A DNA stretch of 64,000 nt, taken from NCBI GenBank assembly GCA_004293815.1, contig RDZD01000014.1, positions 1-64,000 of the forward strand, read 5' to 3'. A program made the position numbers and the translations under genes. Shown here piece after piece: positions 34,955 through 44,711 of this stretch. This DNA is from Cytophagales bacterium (GTDB taxonomy: Bacteria > Bacteroidota > Bacteroidia > Cytophagales > Bernardetiaceae). Within the stretch, counting starts at the first letter, position 1, and each line of letters opens with the position of its first letter. The notes below the pieces were generated by a model. The model was not told where the DNA came from. It was given only the letters and a program-made list of their open reading frames with translations, and made no database searches.

Positions 34955-35333
34955 GGCCACTTTATAAATTTTAAAATAAAAAAGCGTTGTTTCTGGTTTG
35001 ATAGGAATTTAAGACAAAAGTTTAAAGTACAAATTAAAGAATCCATAGATGCTTTAAATTTAAGCCTAAGTAATATCAAACAATATTTCTAAGTTGTTGG
35101 ATGTCATCGTATATGCAAAAAGAGATTGTCTAAAAACTTTATGAAGATGTATTCAACACAACAAAGGAAAAGAAATCTTTTTTGTATGGGGTGTACATAC
35201 TTTTAAGCTTTTCAGGTTCATCATACCGCCTGAGTAGCAGTACTTTTTTTAAGAAATTGATAAATTCCTTCTTATATTTGCCCGTTTTTAGATATTAGGC
35301 GGTTTTGTATCCGCTTCAAAAAATTGTTTATCA
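34955..35333. other. Divergent intergenic stretch upstream of the RND-type exporter
   Basis: About 380 bp with no gene. It holds the promoters of the leftward T9SS gene and the rightward exporter. TATATTTG at 35273-35280 could be the -7 element for the exporter, but no TTTG lies at the right distance. Confidence 0.4.
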
Positions 35334-37694
35334 ATGATTTGGGATAAAATAGCCGCTTTTATTTTACGGTATAAAATTGTATTAAGCATTTTGCTTATTG
35401 CTGCCACTTTATTTTTCGGTTACCGAGGGTTGGACGTACGTCTCAGTTACGATTATAGCCGTGCCATACCAGACGATTCACCGCCTATGCTCTTTTACAA
35501 AGACTTTATGCGCAAGTTTGGCGATGATGCCAATATTTTGGCCATTGGCATAGAAGACAAAAAAATATTTCAGTTGCAGCATTTCAACGCACTTTATGAT
35601 TTGGCTCAAGAAATGAGTAAAATTGAAGGAGTTCAGCAGGTGTTGTCTGTGCCCACTGTGAGTTATTTGCACAAAAATCAAGACGAAAAAACATTTGAAC
35701 TCAAACCTCTATTTGCTGAAAAACCCCGTACGCAAAACGAGCTAGACAGTCTCATGACTTTTTTCAAAAACTTAAAATTCTTTGAGGGACAGCTCTTTAA
35801 TGAAAAAACACAAGCTACTATCTTGGCTTTAAGCTTAGACCGTAAAATTTTTAATTCTAATGCAAGAGAAGCCCTTTTTGAAAAAATAATGGCCTCTTGC
35901 GATAAATTTTCTGAAAGCAGCAAGGTAGAAATGCACTATGCGGGTCTTCCCTATGTGCGCACCATTATGACAAGCAAAGTGCGCCGCGAAATGAACGTTT
36001 TCTTGGTGATATCTTTCGCTATTACCGTAGTGGTGGTATGGTTATTTTTTAGATCTATCTATCCCGTTTTAGTTACTTTCACGCTTATTCTCATTACCAC
36101 CATCTGGTCAGTGGGTACTTTGGTGCTTTTGGGATACAAAATAACCCTTCTTACGGGCTTGATGCCTCCCATTTTGGTAGTTATAGCCATTCCGAACTCT
36201 ATTTATCTGCTCAATAAGTACCAACAAGAGTATTTGAATACACACGACAAACTGCATTCTCTCAAAACAGTCATCTCAAAAATTGGCTTTGTGAGTGTGA
36301 TAGCGAATCTCACTACAGCCATAGGCTTCTTTGTATTTATTTTTGGCAATGTCACGATTCTCAAGGAGTTTGGTATTGTGGTGGGTATCAATGTGTGTAC
36401 CACCTTCTTGATAAGTATTATTTTCGTTCCTATTGCGCTCTCTTATCTGCCTGTTCCTGATACCAAACAAGTTAAGCACCTAGATACGGGGCTGGTGGTG
36501 AAACTCATCAATCGCTTAGAAGGCGTTATCCAAACCAAACGCACTGCGGTTTATCTGGGCAGTATTTTAATATCTATGGTGGGTCTTGTGGGTATTTATC
36601 AGCTCAGAGTACAGGCTTACATGGTGGACGATTTGCCTGAAGCAAGTGGCATTATACAAGATTTGAGGTTTATGGAAAGGCATTTCAAAGCAGTCATGCC
36701 GTTAGAGTTGACTGTCAATACAGGTAAAAAGAAAGGATTTAGAGACTTGGCGCGGCTCAAGCGCATAGATAGCCTAGAACAGAAATTGGCGGCCTTACCA
36801 GAGCTATCCCGACCGATTTCTATTATCGCTTTTGCCAAAGCCGCTAACCAAGCGTTGGGCAACAACCTCAGCACTGAAGCCTACCAAATACCTACCAAAA
36901 GTGAGTTAGGCACCATTTATAGTTATTTGAAGAAACAAAAAAACAATGGCAATAAAGACCTTACACGCACCTTCATAGACTCTACAGGCCAAGAACTCCG
37001 CCTCAGTGCCAAAGTGGCTGACATTGGTACTGCCGCCATGAGAGAGCTTATAGACAACAAAGTAAGCCCAATCATTAAAGAGTTTAACCAGCATGCCGAC
37101 AGCATGAAAGTAACACTCACAGGCACTTCCTATCTGTTTTTGTTGAGCAATGATTATTTGATAGACAGTCTCAAGTCCTCTACTTGGATGGCTCTCATTT
37201 TTATAGCATTGGCACATGGTCTATTGTTTACAAACCTGCGCATTATCATTATCTCTATTGTGCCTAATATTGTACCTATGCTACTCACTGCGGGTCTTAT
37301 GGGCTTTTTTAACGTCGCTCTTAAGCCCAGCACAGCTATTATTTTTAGCATTGTTTTGGGTATAACCGTAGACAATACTGTTCACTTTTTAGCGCGCTAT
37401 AAGCTGGCTCTCGAAGAAACAGAAGGAGAGGTACTGCCCGCTGTGCTTGTGTCCATGCACGAAACCGCCCACAGCATGATCTACACATCTATTGTCCTTT
37501 TTGCAGGCTTTATCATCTTTATTTGGTCAGATTTTGGCGGTACACGTGCTCTAGGTGCGCTCACATCACTCACTTTGTTTGTGGCTCTTGTAACCAATCT
37601 GACTTTATTACCTGTTTTGCTCATCACGTTTGATAAAACCGAAAAACCACAGTCTAGTGATAGTGAGGATACAAACAAGAAAGCATTAGTTTAA
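35334..37694 (+). CDS. RND-superfamily (MMPL-type) transporter
   Basis: The 786-residue protein has the two-fold RND layout: a first membrane helix (IVLSILLIAATLFFGYRGLD), a large periplasmic loop (~40-215), five helices (~218-385), a second helix-loop-helix repeat starting near 405, a second loop and five more helices (~625-775). VRLSYDYSRAIPDDSPPMLF and SIVLGITVDNTVHFLARYKL are typical MMPL/SSD features. Such proteins export lipids, hopanoids or small hydrophobic molecules using the proton gradient. No membrane-fusion or TolC-like gene is adjacent. It is probably inner-membrane and monocistronic. Confidence 0.88.
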   Translation: MIWDKIAAFILRYKIVLSILLIAATLFFGYRGLDVRLSYDYSRAIPDDSPPMLFYKDFMRKFGDDANILAIGIEDKKIFQLQHFNALYDLAQEMSKIEGVQQVLSVPTVSYLHKNQDEKTFELKPLFAEKPRTQNELDSLMTFFKNLKFFEGQLFNEKTQATILALSLDRKIFNSNAREALFEKIMASCDKFSESSKVEMHYAGLPYVRTIMTSKVRREMNVFLVISFAITVVVVWLFFRSIYPVLVTFTLILITTIWSVGTLVLLGYKITLLTGLMPPILVVIAIPNSIYLLNKYQQEYLNTHDKLHSLKTVISKIGFVSVIANLTTAIGFFVFIFGNVTILKEFGIVVGINVCTTFLISIIFVPIALSYLPVPDTKQVKHLDTGLVVKLINRLEGVIQTKRTAVYLGSILISMVGLVGIYQLRVQAYMVDDLPEASGIIQDLRFMERHFKAVMPLELTVNTGKKKGFRDLARLKRIDSLEQKLAALPELSRPISIIAFAKAANQALGNNLSTEAYQIPTKSELGTIYSYLKKQKNNGNKDLTRTFIDSTGQELRLSAKVADIGTAAMRELIDNKVSPIIKEFNQHADSMKVTLTGTSYLFLLSNDYLIDSLKSSTWMALIFIALAHGLLFTNLRIIIISIVPNIVPMLLTAGLMGFFNVALKPSTAIIFSIVLGITVDNTVHFLARYKLALEETEGEVLPAVLVSMHETAHSMIYTSIVLFAGFIIFIWSDFGGTRALGALTSLTLFVALVTNLTLLPVLLITFDKTEKPQSSDSEDTNKKALV

Positions 37695-37763
37695 AAGTTT
37701 CTGCATAAATATGTTAGCAAGAACCGCTTAGAGATTGTACTCTTGTAAATATTTTAATTTTTT

Positions 37764-37794
37764 TTTGTTTACGCAATAAAAATTCGTAATTTTG
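37764..37794 (+). promoter_or_regulatory. Putative promoter of infB
   Basis: TTTG at 37764-37767 and TAATTTTG at 37787-37794, 19 bp apart: a perfect consensus match. It implies a leader of about 195 nt before the infB ATG. The rest of the 300-bp gap (37695-37996) is AT-rich and holds no gene. Confidence 0.7.
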
Positions 37795-37996
37795 TAACCA
37801 GAATTAGGGGGCTGAGTGATTTTTGGAGTGTTATATAAATCTCTAACACAGATTTTGCTTTAAGAATAAAGTTTAAAAATATCTGTATTTCAACAACTTA
37901 ACGCTGCCCTTAAACGTTTAACATTACAGAAGTACGTCCTCAAAAACGAGTTTTGGATACGTATTTCAAGTGTGCTTCTTTACCAAAACTTTATTT

Positions 37997-40900
37997 ATGT
38001 CTGATAATAAAAACGATAAAAGACTCTCATCTGTTGCTAAAGAACTGAACGTGGGCACAAACACGCTCTTAGAGTTCTTGGTAAAAAAGGTCGCTGGATT
38101 TAAGCGAGACCCTAACGCCAAGATTTCTAGTGAGCAGTATGAGCTTATTGTCAAAGAATTTGCAGACTCTAAACAAGTAAAAAAAGAGGCTTCTGCACTA
38201 ACTATTGGCAAAAGCCCCGCTGGCAACCTCACTATTGACACTAAAAAAACTGTCAAAAATACCAACGATGAAGAGGAAGATCGTGAATTGCTCGTCAAGA
38301 GCCATGCAGACCCCCTTAAGTCTATCAAAATTAAAGACAGCACTGCCAACAAATCACACGAAACCATCAAGGGTGGTCTTCAAGGCCCTAAAGTCGTAGG
38401 CAAAATAGACCTCGATGCCAAGAACAGAAACTCTCAAAGCATTAATTCTGATTCCACAAAAAAAGTAGCAACAGAAACTGTTAAGCCATTAGTCAGCAGC
38501 TCTGACGTGCCAAAAAGCGAACCTGTGATAGAAAAAGTACAGACTACCGAAGTAAAATCAGAATCAACTCCCATTTCTAACACACCTGAGCTTAAAGTAT
38601 CTAGTAAAGTTGCTGAGAGTGTAGAACCCCAAAAAGAAGAGAAATCGCCTGTGCTAAAAGTAGAACCCAAGAAAGAAGCAAGCACAACTCTACCTCCCAA
38701 AGCCGAAGATAGCTCTAAAAAAGCTCCTACCAGAGAGCAGTTCAAGCCAAAGCTTCATACAGAGAGCAAAAAGCCTGCTGCTACAAATATTCCTTCTAAA
38801 GAGACTCCTTTGATACAATCCAAGCAAGAAACTCCCTCCACAGAGAAGGCAAAAGTTGCTAGTCAAACGCCTATCTCTGTGTCCAAAGAGCCTATAAAAA
38901 CAACCCCATTGCCTGATACTCATGTAAAGATTGAGGGAGAGCATGATTTGGACGATGAGACGATAAAGGCCAAAGCTAATCAGTTGCAGGGTTTGAGAAT
39001 TCTTGGCAAAATAGAAATTGCTGATCCAAAAGCTGCCAAGAAGAAGAAAAAAAAGAAAAAAATAGCAAGGCCAGTAGCCTCTTCTGATGCTCCTCCTGCC
39101 AACAAAGATGTGTCGTCTACTCCTAACCTTTTCAAAGCGTCTGGCAATCATGAAGGTAACAGAAATACAGGCTCACTTCAACAGGTAAAGGTTCAAACAA
39201 CAAACACGACTTCTGATTCCAATAGTTCTGATGCCGAAAAACGCAAAAAGAAGAAGAAAAAGAAGAAAGACGATGGCGTTTCGTTGGCTGATAACATCTC
39301 TGCCTCATCTCTAAAAAGTTTGGAGCAATCCAAAGGCACAGACGGCAAGCCCAAGTTTGTTAGCAATACAAGCGGAACCCCACCCAGAAACTTCAGTGGT
39401 GGCGGTCAAAATTACGGACGTGGTGGCGGTCATAGCCACAACAAAGGTCATAAACCATCTGGGCAGTCCTTTTCAGACAAGGATGTTCAGCAACAAGTCA
39501 AGGCCACTTTGGCTAAAATGAGCGGTTCCGCAAACGTCAGTCGCAAAAACTTTAAGAAAGAAAAGCGTACAGCCTTTGAACGTGCTCGCACTGAGGAAAT
39601 ACTCAAAGCAGCCGAAGACGCTAAAGTATTAAAAGTAAGTGAGTTTGTTTCTGTTAATGAACTCGCCAACATGATGGAGGTGAGCGTTAGTACGCTCATA
39701 GCCAAATGTTTACAAATGGGTTTAATGGTATCCATTAACCAACGTCTTGAAGCAGACAACATTGCCATTATTGCTGATGAGTTTGGCTTTAGTGTGGAGT
39801 TTGTTTCGGCAGATGAGGAAATCAATAAGTCTTTGGAAACAGACGAAGACAACCCTGAAGATTTGGTAGAACGTGCGCCTATTGTGACCATTATGGGACA
39901 CGTAGACCATGGTAAAACAACCCTTTTGGACTATATAAGAAAAGCAAATGTGGCAGCAGGCGAGGCTGGCGGTATCACACAACACATTGGTGCATACAGT
40001 GTGATGACTTCTAGCGGTAAGCCAATCACTTTCCTTGACACGCCGGGTCACGAAGCATTTACGGCTATGCGTGCGCGTGGTGCAAAGGTTACGGATATTG
40101 TCATCATCGTCGTGGCTGCCGATGACGGTGTCATGCCTCAAACAAAAGAAGCTGTCAACCATGCTTTAGTGGCTGGTGTCCCTATTGTTGTGGCTATCAA
40201 TAAAATAGATAAACCTGGTGCTAATTCAGACAGAATTCGTCAGGAATTGGCAGACCTCAACGTACTTGTGGAAGAGTGGGGTGGCAAATATCAATGCCAA
40301 GAAATTTCGGCTAAGCAAGGTTTAGCAGTAGATGAGCTTTTAGAGAAAATCCTCATACAAGCTGAGTTTCTCGATCTCAAGGCTAATCCAGATAAATTGG
40401 CCAATGGTGCAGTAATAGAAGCTTCGTTAGATAAAGGCAGAGGCTATGTGACCACTATTTTGGTACAGTCTGGCACTTTCAAAGTGGGCGACATCATGTT
40501 GGCCGGTGCTCATTTTGGCAGAGTACGCGCCATGTTTGACCATACAGGCAAAAATATTAAAAAAGCAGGCCCTTCTACGCCTGTTCAAATACTGGGCTTG
40601 AGTGGTGCTCCACAAGCGGGCGACCGTTTTAACGTACTTGCTACCGAACGCGAAGCCAGAGAGATAGCCACTAAACGCGAGCAAATTCTCCGTGAACAAT
40701 CAGTGAGAGCAACCAAACGACTCACACTTAACGATATAGGCAGAAGAAAAGCATTGGGTAACTTCCATCAGCTCAAGCTCATTGTAAAGGGTGACGTGGA
40801 TGGATCGGTAGAAGCTTTATCAGATGCACTCCTCAAGCTCTCTAATGAAGAAGTGGAGGTACAAATTATTCACAAGGCGGTTGGTCAAATTTCGGAGTCT

Positions 40901-41377
40901 GATGTACTCTTGGCCTCTGCTTCAGATGCGATTTTGATAGGCTTCCAAGTGCGCCCTTCGCGTAATGCGCGCGTGCTGGCCGACCGCGAGAAAATTGAAA
41001 TCAGACTCTACTCTATCATTTACCAAACTATTGATGAGGTAAAATCAGCCATAGAAGGCTTGCTTGCGCCTAAGGTAGAGGAAGTTATCATAGGTAATGT
41101 GGTAATCAGAGAAGTATTCAAGATTTCCAAAGTGGGCACTATCGCTGGTTGTTATGTTACTGATGGTCACATACAGCGTAAGTCTAAAGTGCGTCTCATT
41201 AGAAATGGTATTGTGCTTTTCACTGGCGACATCAGTTCACTTAAGCGATTCAAAGATGATGTGAACGAAGTCAAATACGGTTTCGAGTTTGGTTTGTCGC
41301 TTCACAACTTCAATGATTTGGAGCAAAATGATGAATTGGAAGTATTTGAAACAAAAGAAGTGAAAAGAACGCTCTAA
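37997..41377 (+). CDS. infB: Translation initiation factor IF-2
   Basis: The start is the ATG at 37997 ([20 protein letters not shown]); the GTG nine codons upstream is rejected. The 1126-residue protein has an N-terminal IF2-N-type HTH (to ~60), a very long low-complexity linker (~70-540) of Lys/Ser/Pro/Thr with KKKKKKK runs and a Gly-rich stretch, a second IF2-N domain (~555-610), then the GTPase domain with GHVDHGKT (634-641), DTPGHE and NKIDKP, and the beta-barrel domains to the end. It places initiator tRNA on the 30S subunit. It directly precedes fmt, whose product makes the formyl-Met-tRNA that IF-2 binds. The linker is longer than in most phyla, a usual Bacteroidota trait. Confidence 0.97.
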   Translation: MSDNKNDKRLSSVAKELNVGTNTLLEFLVKKVAGFKRDPNAKISSEQYELIVKEFADSKQVKKEASALTIGKSPAGNLTIDTKKTVKNTNDEEEDRELLVKSHADPLKSIKIKDSTANKSHETIKGGLQGPKVVGKIDLDAKNRNSQSINSDSTKKVATETVKPLVSSSDVPKSEPVIEKVQTTEVKSESTPISNTPELKVSSKVAESVEPQKEEKSPVLKVEPKKEASTTLPPKAEDSSKKAPTREQFKPKLHTESKKPAATNIPSKETPLIQSKQETPSTEKAKVASQTPISVSKEPIKTTPLPDTHVKIEGEHDLDDETIKAKANQLQGLRILGKIEIADPKAAKKKKKKKKIARPVASSDAPPANKDVSSTPNLFKASGNHEGNRNTGSLQQVKVQTTNTTSDSNSSDAEKRKKKKKKKKDDGVSLADNISASSLKSLEQSKGTDGKPKFVSNTSGTPPRNFSGGGQNYGRGGGHSHNKGHKPSGQSFSDKDVQQQVKATLAKMSGSANVSRKNFKKEKRTAFERARTEEILKAAEDAKVLKVSEFVSVNELANMMEVSVSTLIAKCLQMGLMVSINQRLEADNIAIIADEFGFSVEFVSADEEINKSLETDEDNPEDLVERAPIVTIMGHVDHGKTTLLDYIRKANVAAGEAGGITQHIGAYSVMTSSGKPITFLDTPGHEAFTAMRARGAKVTDIVIIVVAADDGVMPQTKEAVNHALVAGVPIVVAINKIDKPGANSDRIRQELADLNVLVEEWGGKYQCQEISAKQGLAVDELLEKILIQAEFLDLKANPDKLANGAVIEASLDKGRGYVTTILVQSGTFKVGDIMLAGAHFGRVRAMFDHTGKNIKKAGPSTPVQILGLSGAPQAGDRFNVLATEREAREIATKREQILREQSVRATKRLTLNDIGRRKALGNFHQLKLIVKGDVDGSVEALSDALLKLSNEEVEVQIIHKAVGQISESDVLLASASDAILIGFQVRPSRNARVLADREKIEIRLYSIIYQTIDEVKSAIEGLLAPKVEEVIIGNVVIREVFKISKVGTIAGCYVTDGHIQRKSKVRLIRNGIVLFTGDISSLKRFKDDVNEVKYGFEFGLSLHNFNDLEQNDELEVFETKEVKRTL

Positions 41378-41437
41378 ACTCACTGAGATTAGTTTTACTG
41401 TTCTGCTATTTCTTCATTCAAAAGTACCAAGTAGCTC

Positions 41438-42382
41438 ATGCGCATTGTTTTTTTTGGCACACCTGATTTTGCTGTTGCATCTCTCAAAGCTTTGCTTCGT
41501 ACTCAACATGAAGTGGTGGCTGTTGTTACTGCGCCCGATAAGCCCGTCAAACGCGGCAATCAGTTTGAGGCTACCCCCATCAAACGGTTTGCTTTAGAGC
41601 ATAATCTATTGGTTCTACAACCTCCCAAGCTCAAAGCACCTGAGTTTTTGGACACGCTCCGCAGCTTGAAACCCGACCTACAAATTGTAGTCGCTTTTAG
41701 AATGCTGCCCGAAGTGGTGTGGAGCATGCCGCCTTTAGGTACAATCAATCTCCATGCGTCTTTGCTCCCACAATACAGAGGGGCAGCGCCTATCAACTGG
41801 GCAATAATTAACAATGACACCGAAACAGGGGTGACTACTTTCTTCCTCAAACACGAGATAGACACTGGTGACTTGCTTTTGCAGGACAAAGAGCCTATTT
41901 ACACGTACGACGACGCAGGCAGTTTGCACGACAGACTTATGGAAAAGGGGGCTGAATTAGTGGTTAGAACGGTGGAAGGAGTGGCTAGCAATCGGCTTAG
42001 CCCCATACCGCAACCCCAAAATACAGAGCTTCTAAAAGCACCTAAACTGTTTCCTGAAACCTGTTTACTTTCCGCCCAAATGAGCGCACATACCATGCAC
42101 CACTACGTGCGTGGGCTTGCTCCCGTACCAGCTGCTAAAGTGAGTCTGAGCGGCAAACTTCACAAGCTTTTTAAAACCATTATTTTGAATGAAGAGGAAA
42201 CAAAGAGCTTCCCTGATTTAGCTGTAGGACAAATCTACACCAACCACAAAACAATCTTTGCACTTAAATGTCAGGATGCGTGGCTTTCTATCTTAGAAAT
42301 TCAAGCTGAAGGAAAAAAGAGACTACCTATTAAGGAATTTTTGAATGGCGCACTGTCTGTAAAAGATTGGAAACTTGATTAA
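41438..42382 (+). CDS. fmt: Methionyl-tRNA formyltransferase
   Basis: The 314-residue product is of normal length. It opens MRIVFFGTPDFAVASLKALL and has the formyl-THF hydrolase signature INLHASLLPQYRGAAPINWAIINND with the catalytic Asn-His-Asp set, plus GVTTFFLKHEIDTGDLLLQ. The C-terminal OB-like domain (~205-314) binds tRNA. It formylates initiator Met-tRNA using 10-formyl-tetrahydrofolate. It follows infB by 60 bp and is likely co-transcribed, linking two steps of translation initiation. It is convergent with the PspC gene 19 bp downstream. Confidence 0.97.
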   Translation: MRIVFFGTPDFAVASLKALLRTQHEVVAVVTAPDKPVKRGNQFEATPIKRFALEHNLLVLQPPKLKAPEFLDTLRSLKPDLQIVVAFRMLPEVVWSMPPLGTINLHASLLPQYRGAAPINWAIINNDTETGVTTFFLKHEIDTGDLLLQDKEPIYTYDDAGSLHDRLMEKGAELVVRTVEGVASNRLSPIPQPQNTELLKAPKLFPETCLLSAQMSAHTMHHYVRGLAPVPAAKVSLSGKLHKLFKTIILNEEETKSFPDLAVGQIYTNHKTIFALKCQDAWLSILEIQAEGKKRLPIKEFLNGALSVKDWKLD

Positions 42383-42401
42383 GACAAACAGTGGAAGAGT
42401 G

Positions 42402-42584
42402 TTAATAGTCTTTGGGTAGAAGAATACCCAAGATGAAATAAATGGCTAGAACGGTTCCCGCACTCAAGGGCAGACCAACAAGAAAGGTAAGTCTTACAAG
42501 ATTGTTGCTCCAGCCAAAGTAGTTGCCTATGCCGCTACAAACCCCAAGAGCAACTTTGTCATATCTAGAACGCGTTAATTTCAT
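42402..42584 (-). CDS. Small PspC-domain membrane protein
   Basis: The 60-residue protein is essentially one PspC domain: KVALGVCSGIGNYFGWSNNLVRLTFLV with the GVCSGI turn, then a membrane helix (LSAGTVLAIYFILGILLP) and a short charged end. PspC-type proteins are linked to envelope stress responses; minimal single-domain versions are common in Bacteroidota with no proven role. The start is the ATG at 42584. The region between it and atpE contains the large palindrome. Confidence 0.88.
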   Translation of the reverse strand: MKLTRSRYDKVALGVCSGIGNYFGWSNNLVRLTFLVGLPLSAGTVLAIYFILGILLPKDY

Positions 42585-42711
42585 AGGAATCTTAATAGAG
42601 AATATTAAAAAAATATAAGTAGTAGCTTTGGCATAAGATAGAAACGTTTAGAGGTACAAAAAAGTTGCAAAACATGACTACTAAATTTATAATGCCCCTT
42701 TAAAGCAGTGC

Positions 42712-42759
42712 ACCAAAAAGCCAAGCGATGAAAGCTTTCATCGCTTGGCTTTTTGGTGA
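42712..42759. repeat. Perfect 48-bp palindrome in the PspC-atpE divergent region
   Basis: Two 24-bp arms (42712-42735 and 42736-42759) are exact reverse complements with no spacer. The arms contain AAAAAGCC and GGCTTTTT, as a terminator stem would. It lies in a 416-bp gap (42585-43000) that has no gene, between divergent genes, where no terminator is expected. TACCTTTG at 42901-42908 may be the atpE -7 element, but no TTTG lies 19 bp upstream. Confidence 0.9.
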
Positions 42760-43000
42760 ATCATAGTTATCTATTTTTTTGAGTAGGAAAATAACAGATA
42801 TGCCGGAGCGCGATACTTCAATAGACAAGCTCACACTATGAAAATATGCAGAATACAGAATATTTTTTTAAAAAATCTGTGCAATTTGAGAATCTGTGCA
42901 TACCTTTGCGCCGTCTAGCAAGGTGAATATGCGATAGGCAATTCATATTGAGGACTTTAAATAAAGTAAAAAAACATTTTAACATTTTAAGTGTAAAGCT

Positions 43001-43267
43001 ATGTTGGCTACGTTGATGAATTTGATGACTATTCTTTTGGAAATTTCTGGCAGTGTAAACGCTGTTGGTGGTGGCATTGGTGCTGGTTTGGCCGTAATTG
43101 GTGCTGGTATTGGTGTAGGTATGGTTGGTGGCCGTGCGATGGACGCTATGGCTCGCCAGCCTTCTAAAATGGGTAATATCCAAACAAATATGTTGATTGC
43201 TGCTGCTCTCGTTGAAGGTGCTGCTCTTTTTGCTATCGTTGTTTGCTTAGTTCTCGGCAACAAATAA
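43001..43267 (+). CDS. atpE: ATP synthase F0 subunit c
   Basis: The 88-residue protein is two membrane helices joined by a polar loop. The first is glycine-rich (GGGIGAGLAVIGAGIGVGMV), the loop has ARQPSK (the conserved RQP at 52-54), and the second carries the ion-binding carboxylate E72 in AALVEGAALFAIVV. It forms the rotor ring. The gene has a spacer of 147 bp before atpF, filled by a strong hairpin. The usual upstream gene atpB (subunit a) is absent here. Confidence 0.97.
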   Translation: MLATLMNLMTILLEISGSVNAVGGGIGAGLAVIGAGIGVGMVGGRAMDAMARQPSKMGNIQTNMLIAAALVEGAALFAIVVCLVLGNK

Positions 43268-43272
43268 ATTCA

Positions 43273-43325
43273 AAAAAGCTACTGTCAAAACACCCTCAAG
43301 GAGGTTTTGACAGTAGCTTTTTACC
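43273..43325 (+). terminator. Strong intercistronic hairpin between atpE and atpF
   Basis: A perfect 19-bp stem (43273-43291 with 43304-43322, containing GCTACTGTCAAAAC) ends in TTTTT. It lies 5 bp after the atpE stop codon. In an ATP synthase operon this would stop part of the transcripts after atpE or protect that message end. Confidence 0.85.
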
Positions 43326-43414
43326 AAAAGTCTATACCAAACCAACGGGCTTTTCACCAATTAAACATTAGGATAAATACAAATTTTATTCAAACTTCAA
43401 AATAAACATTTGCT

Positions 43415-43924
43415 ATGTTACTTGCCATGTCACCCATAGTAACTCCAGGTATAGGTCTTATTTTCTGGACTGCCCTTATCTTCATTTTGGTTTTGGTACT
43501 CCTCACCAAATTTGCATGGAAACCTATGCTAAGTGCCCTCCAGAGCCGCGAAGAGTCTATTCAAACGGCATTAGACACCGCTAAAAAAGCACAAGAGGAC
43601 ATTAAAAAGTTGCAAACACAAAACGACCAGATGGCTAAGGAAGCCCTTTTGGAGCGCGAAAAAATACTCAAAGAAGCACGTGCTACTGCTGTGAAAATTG
43701 TAGAAGATTCCCAGTCTAGAGCCACTGCTGAATACAATAAAACCCTCATGTCGGCTAAAGCAGACATTGAGCGTGAAAAAGAGATTGCTCTCAAAGAAAT
43801 TAGAAATCAGTTGGCTGAACTCTCGCTTAATGTGGCTGAAAAGCTTGTTAAGAAAAACCTTAGCAGCGACAGCGCTCAGAAAGCACTTGTTTCTGACTAT
43901 ATCAAAGATTTGAAATTGAACTAA
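43415..43924 (+). CDS. atpF: ATP synthase F0 subunit b
   Basis: The 169-residue protein has one N-terminal membrane helix (GIGLIFWTALIFILVLVLLT, residues ~13-32), then the conserved KFAWKPMLSALQSREESIQ and a long charged coiled coil to the end. It forms the peripheral stalk that holds the F1 head against the membrane. It precedes atpH by 21 bp. Length is normal. Its promoter must be upstream of atpE or in the atpE-atpF gap, since a hairpin separates them. Confidence 0.96.
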   Translation: MLLAMSPIVTPGIGLIFWTALIFILVLVLLTKFAWKPMLSALQSREESIQTALDTAKKAQEDIKKLQTQNDQMAKEALLEREKILKEARATAVKIVEDSQSRATAEYNKTLMSAKADIEREKEIALKEIRNQLAELSLNVAEKLVKKNLSSDSAQKALVSDYIKDLKLN

Positions 43925-43945
43925 AACTTTTGACTTCGCCGCCCA

Positions 43946-44485
43946 ATGTCAGATGCAAGAGTAGCCGTCCCTTATGCCAAATCTTTATTGGATTTGGCGC
44001 GTGAAAAGGGGCTTATTGAAAATATTTATCAAGATATGTTGTTGGTGAAAAATACCTGCAACGGTAGCAGACCTTTAGTGGTTATGCTCGGAAATCCAAT
44101 TGTGCAAACTGCTAAAAAAGCGGCTTCTCTGAAAGCTATTTTTGACGGAAAAGTGAGCCAAATGACTTCTCTGTTGTTTGAGTTACTTTGCAGAAAAGGG
44201 AGAGAAGCATATCTCTACGCGGTTTCAGAACAGTTTATACTGCTCTACAACGAAGAAAAAAATATTCAGAACGCAGTAGTCTATACGCCTTTTGAGTTAA
44301 CTGCTGAACTTCGTTCAGAGTTTGAACGCATCGTGAAGCGCATGAGTGGCAAACAAGACGTAGAACTTGAAGCAAAAACGGATGAAAGCCTCATTGGAGG
44401 CTATGTTCTTCGCATAGGCGACCGCCAAGTAGATGATAGCGTTCGCACACGCATTCAAGACTTGCGTAAAAGAATGATTTCGTAA
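43946..44485 (+). CDS. atpH: ATP synthase F1 subunit delta
   Basis: The 179-residue protein matches the delta/OSCP subunit: RVAVPYAKSLLDLAREKGLI at the start, then FELLCRKGREAYLYAVSEQF, and the C-terminal signature DESLIGGYVLRIGDRQVDDSVRTRIQDLRKRM. It caps the alpha3beta3 head and joins it to subunit b. It is the last gene of this cluster; atpA, which usually follows, lies at 22.9 kb, and a terminator follows at 44521. Confidence 0.96.
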   Translation: MSDARVAVPYAKSLLDLAREKGLIENIYQDMLLVKNTCNGSRPLVVMLGNPIVQTAKKAASLKAIFDGKVSQMTSLLFELLCRKGREAYLYAVSEQFILLYNEEKNIQNAVVYTPFELTAELRSEFERIVKRMSGKQDVELEAKTDESLIGGYVLRIGDRQVDDSVRTRIQDLRKRMIS

Positions 44486-44520
44486 ATTTCTTTTTTATTC
44501 AATCAAAGAGATTTGATACA

Positions 44521-44560
44521 GAAAAACACCGTCTTCGTTGTATGATTGGTGTTTTTCTTG
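44521..44560 (+). terminator. Rho-independent terminator after atpH
   Basis: GAAAAACACC (44521-44530) pairs exactly with GGTGTTTTTC (44549-44558), and T-rich sequence follows. It ends the atpE-F-H transcript 36 bp after the stop. Confidence 0.8.
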
Positions 44561-44711
44561 TTTTTAGAGCTTTAAGGCATGACTTGATATAACTTAAATA
44601 GCTCATAAACTAAAAACTAAAGAAGAAATATCGCTTAAAAATTAACAAAAAGCACCTCTCAATTGTTTTTTTACTGTATCTTTCGCAGTCAAAACGATAT
44701 AGGCATAAACT

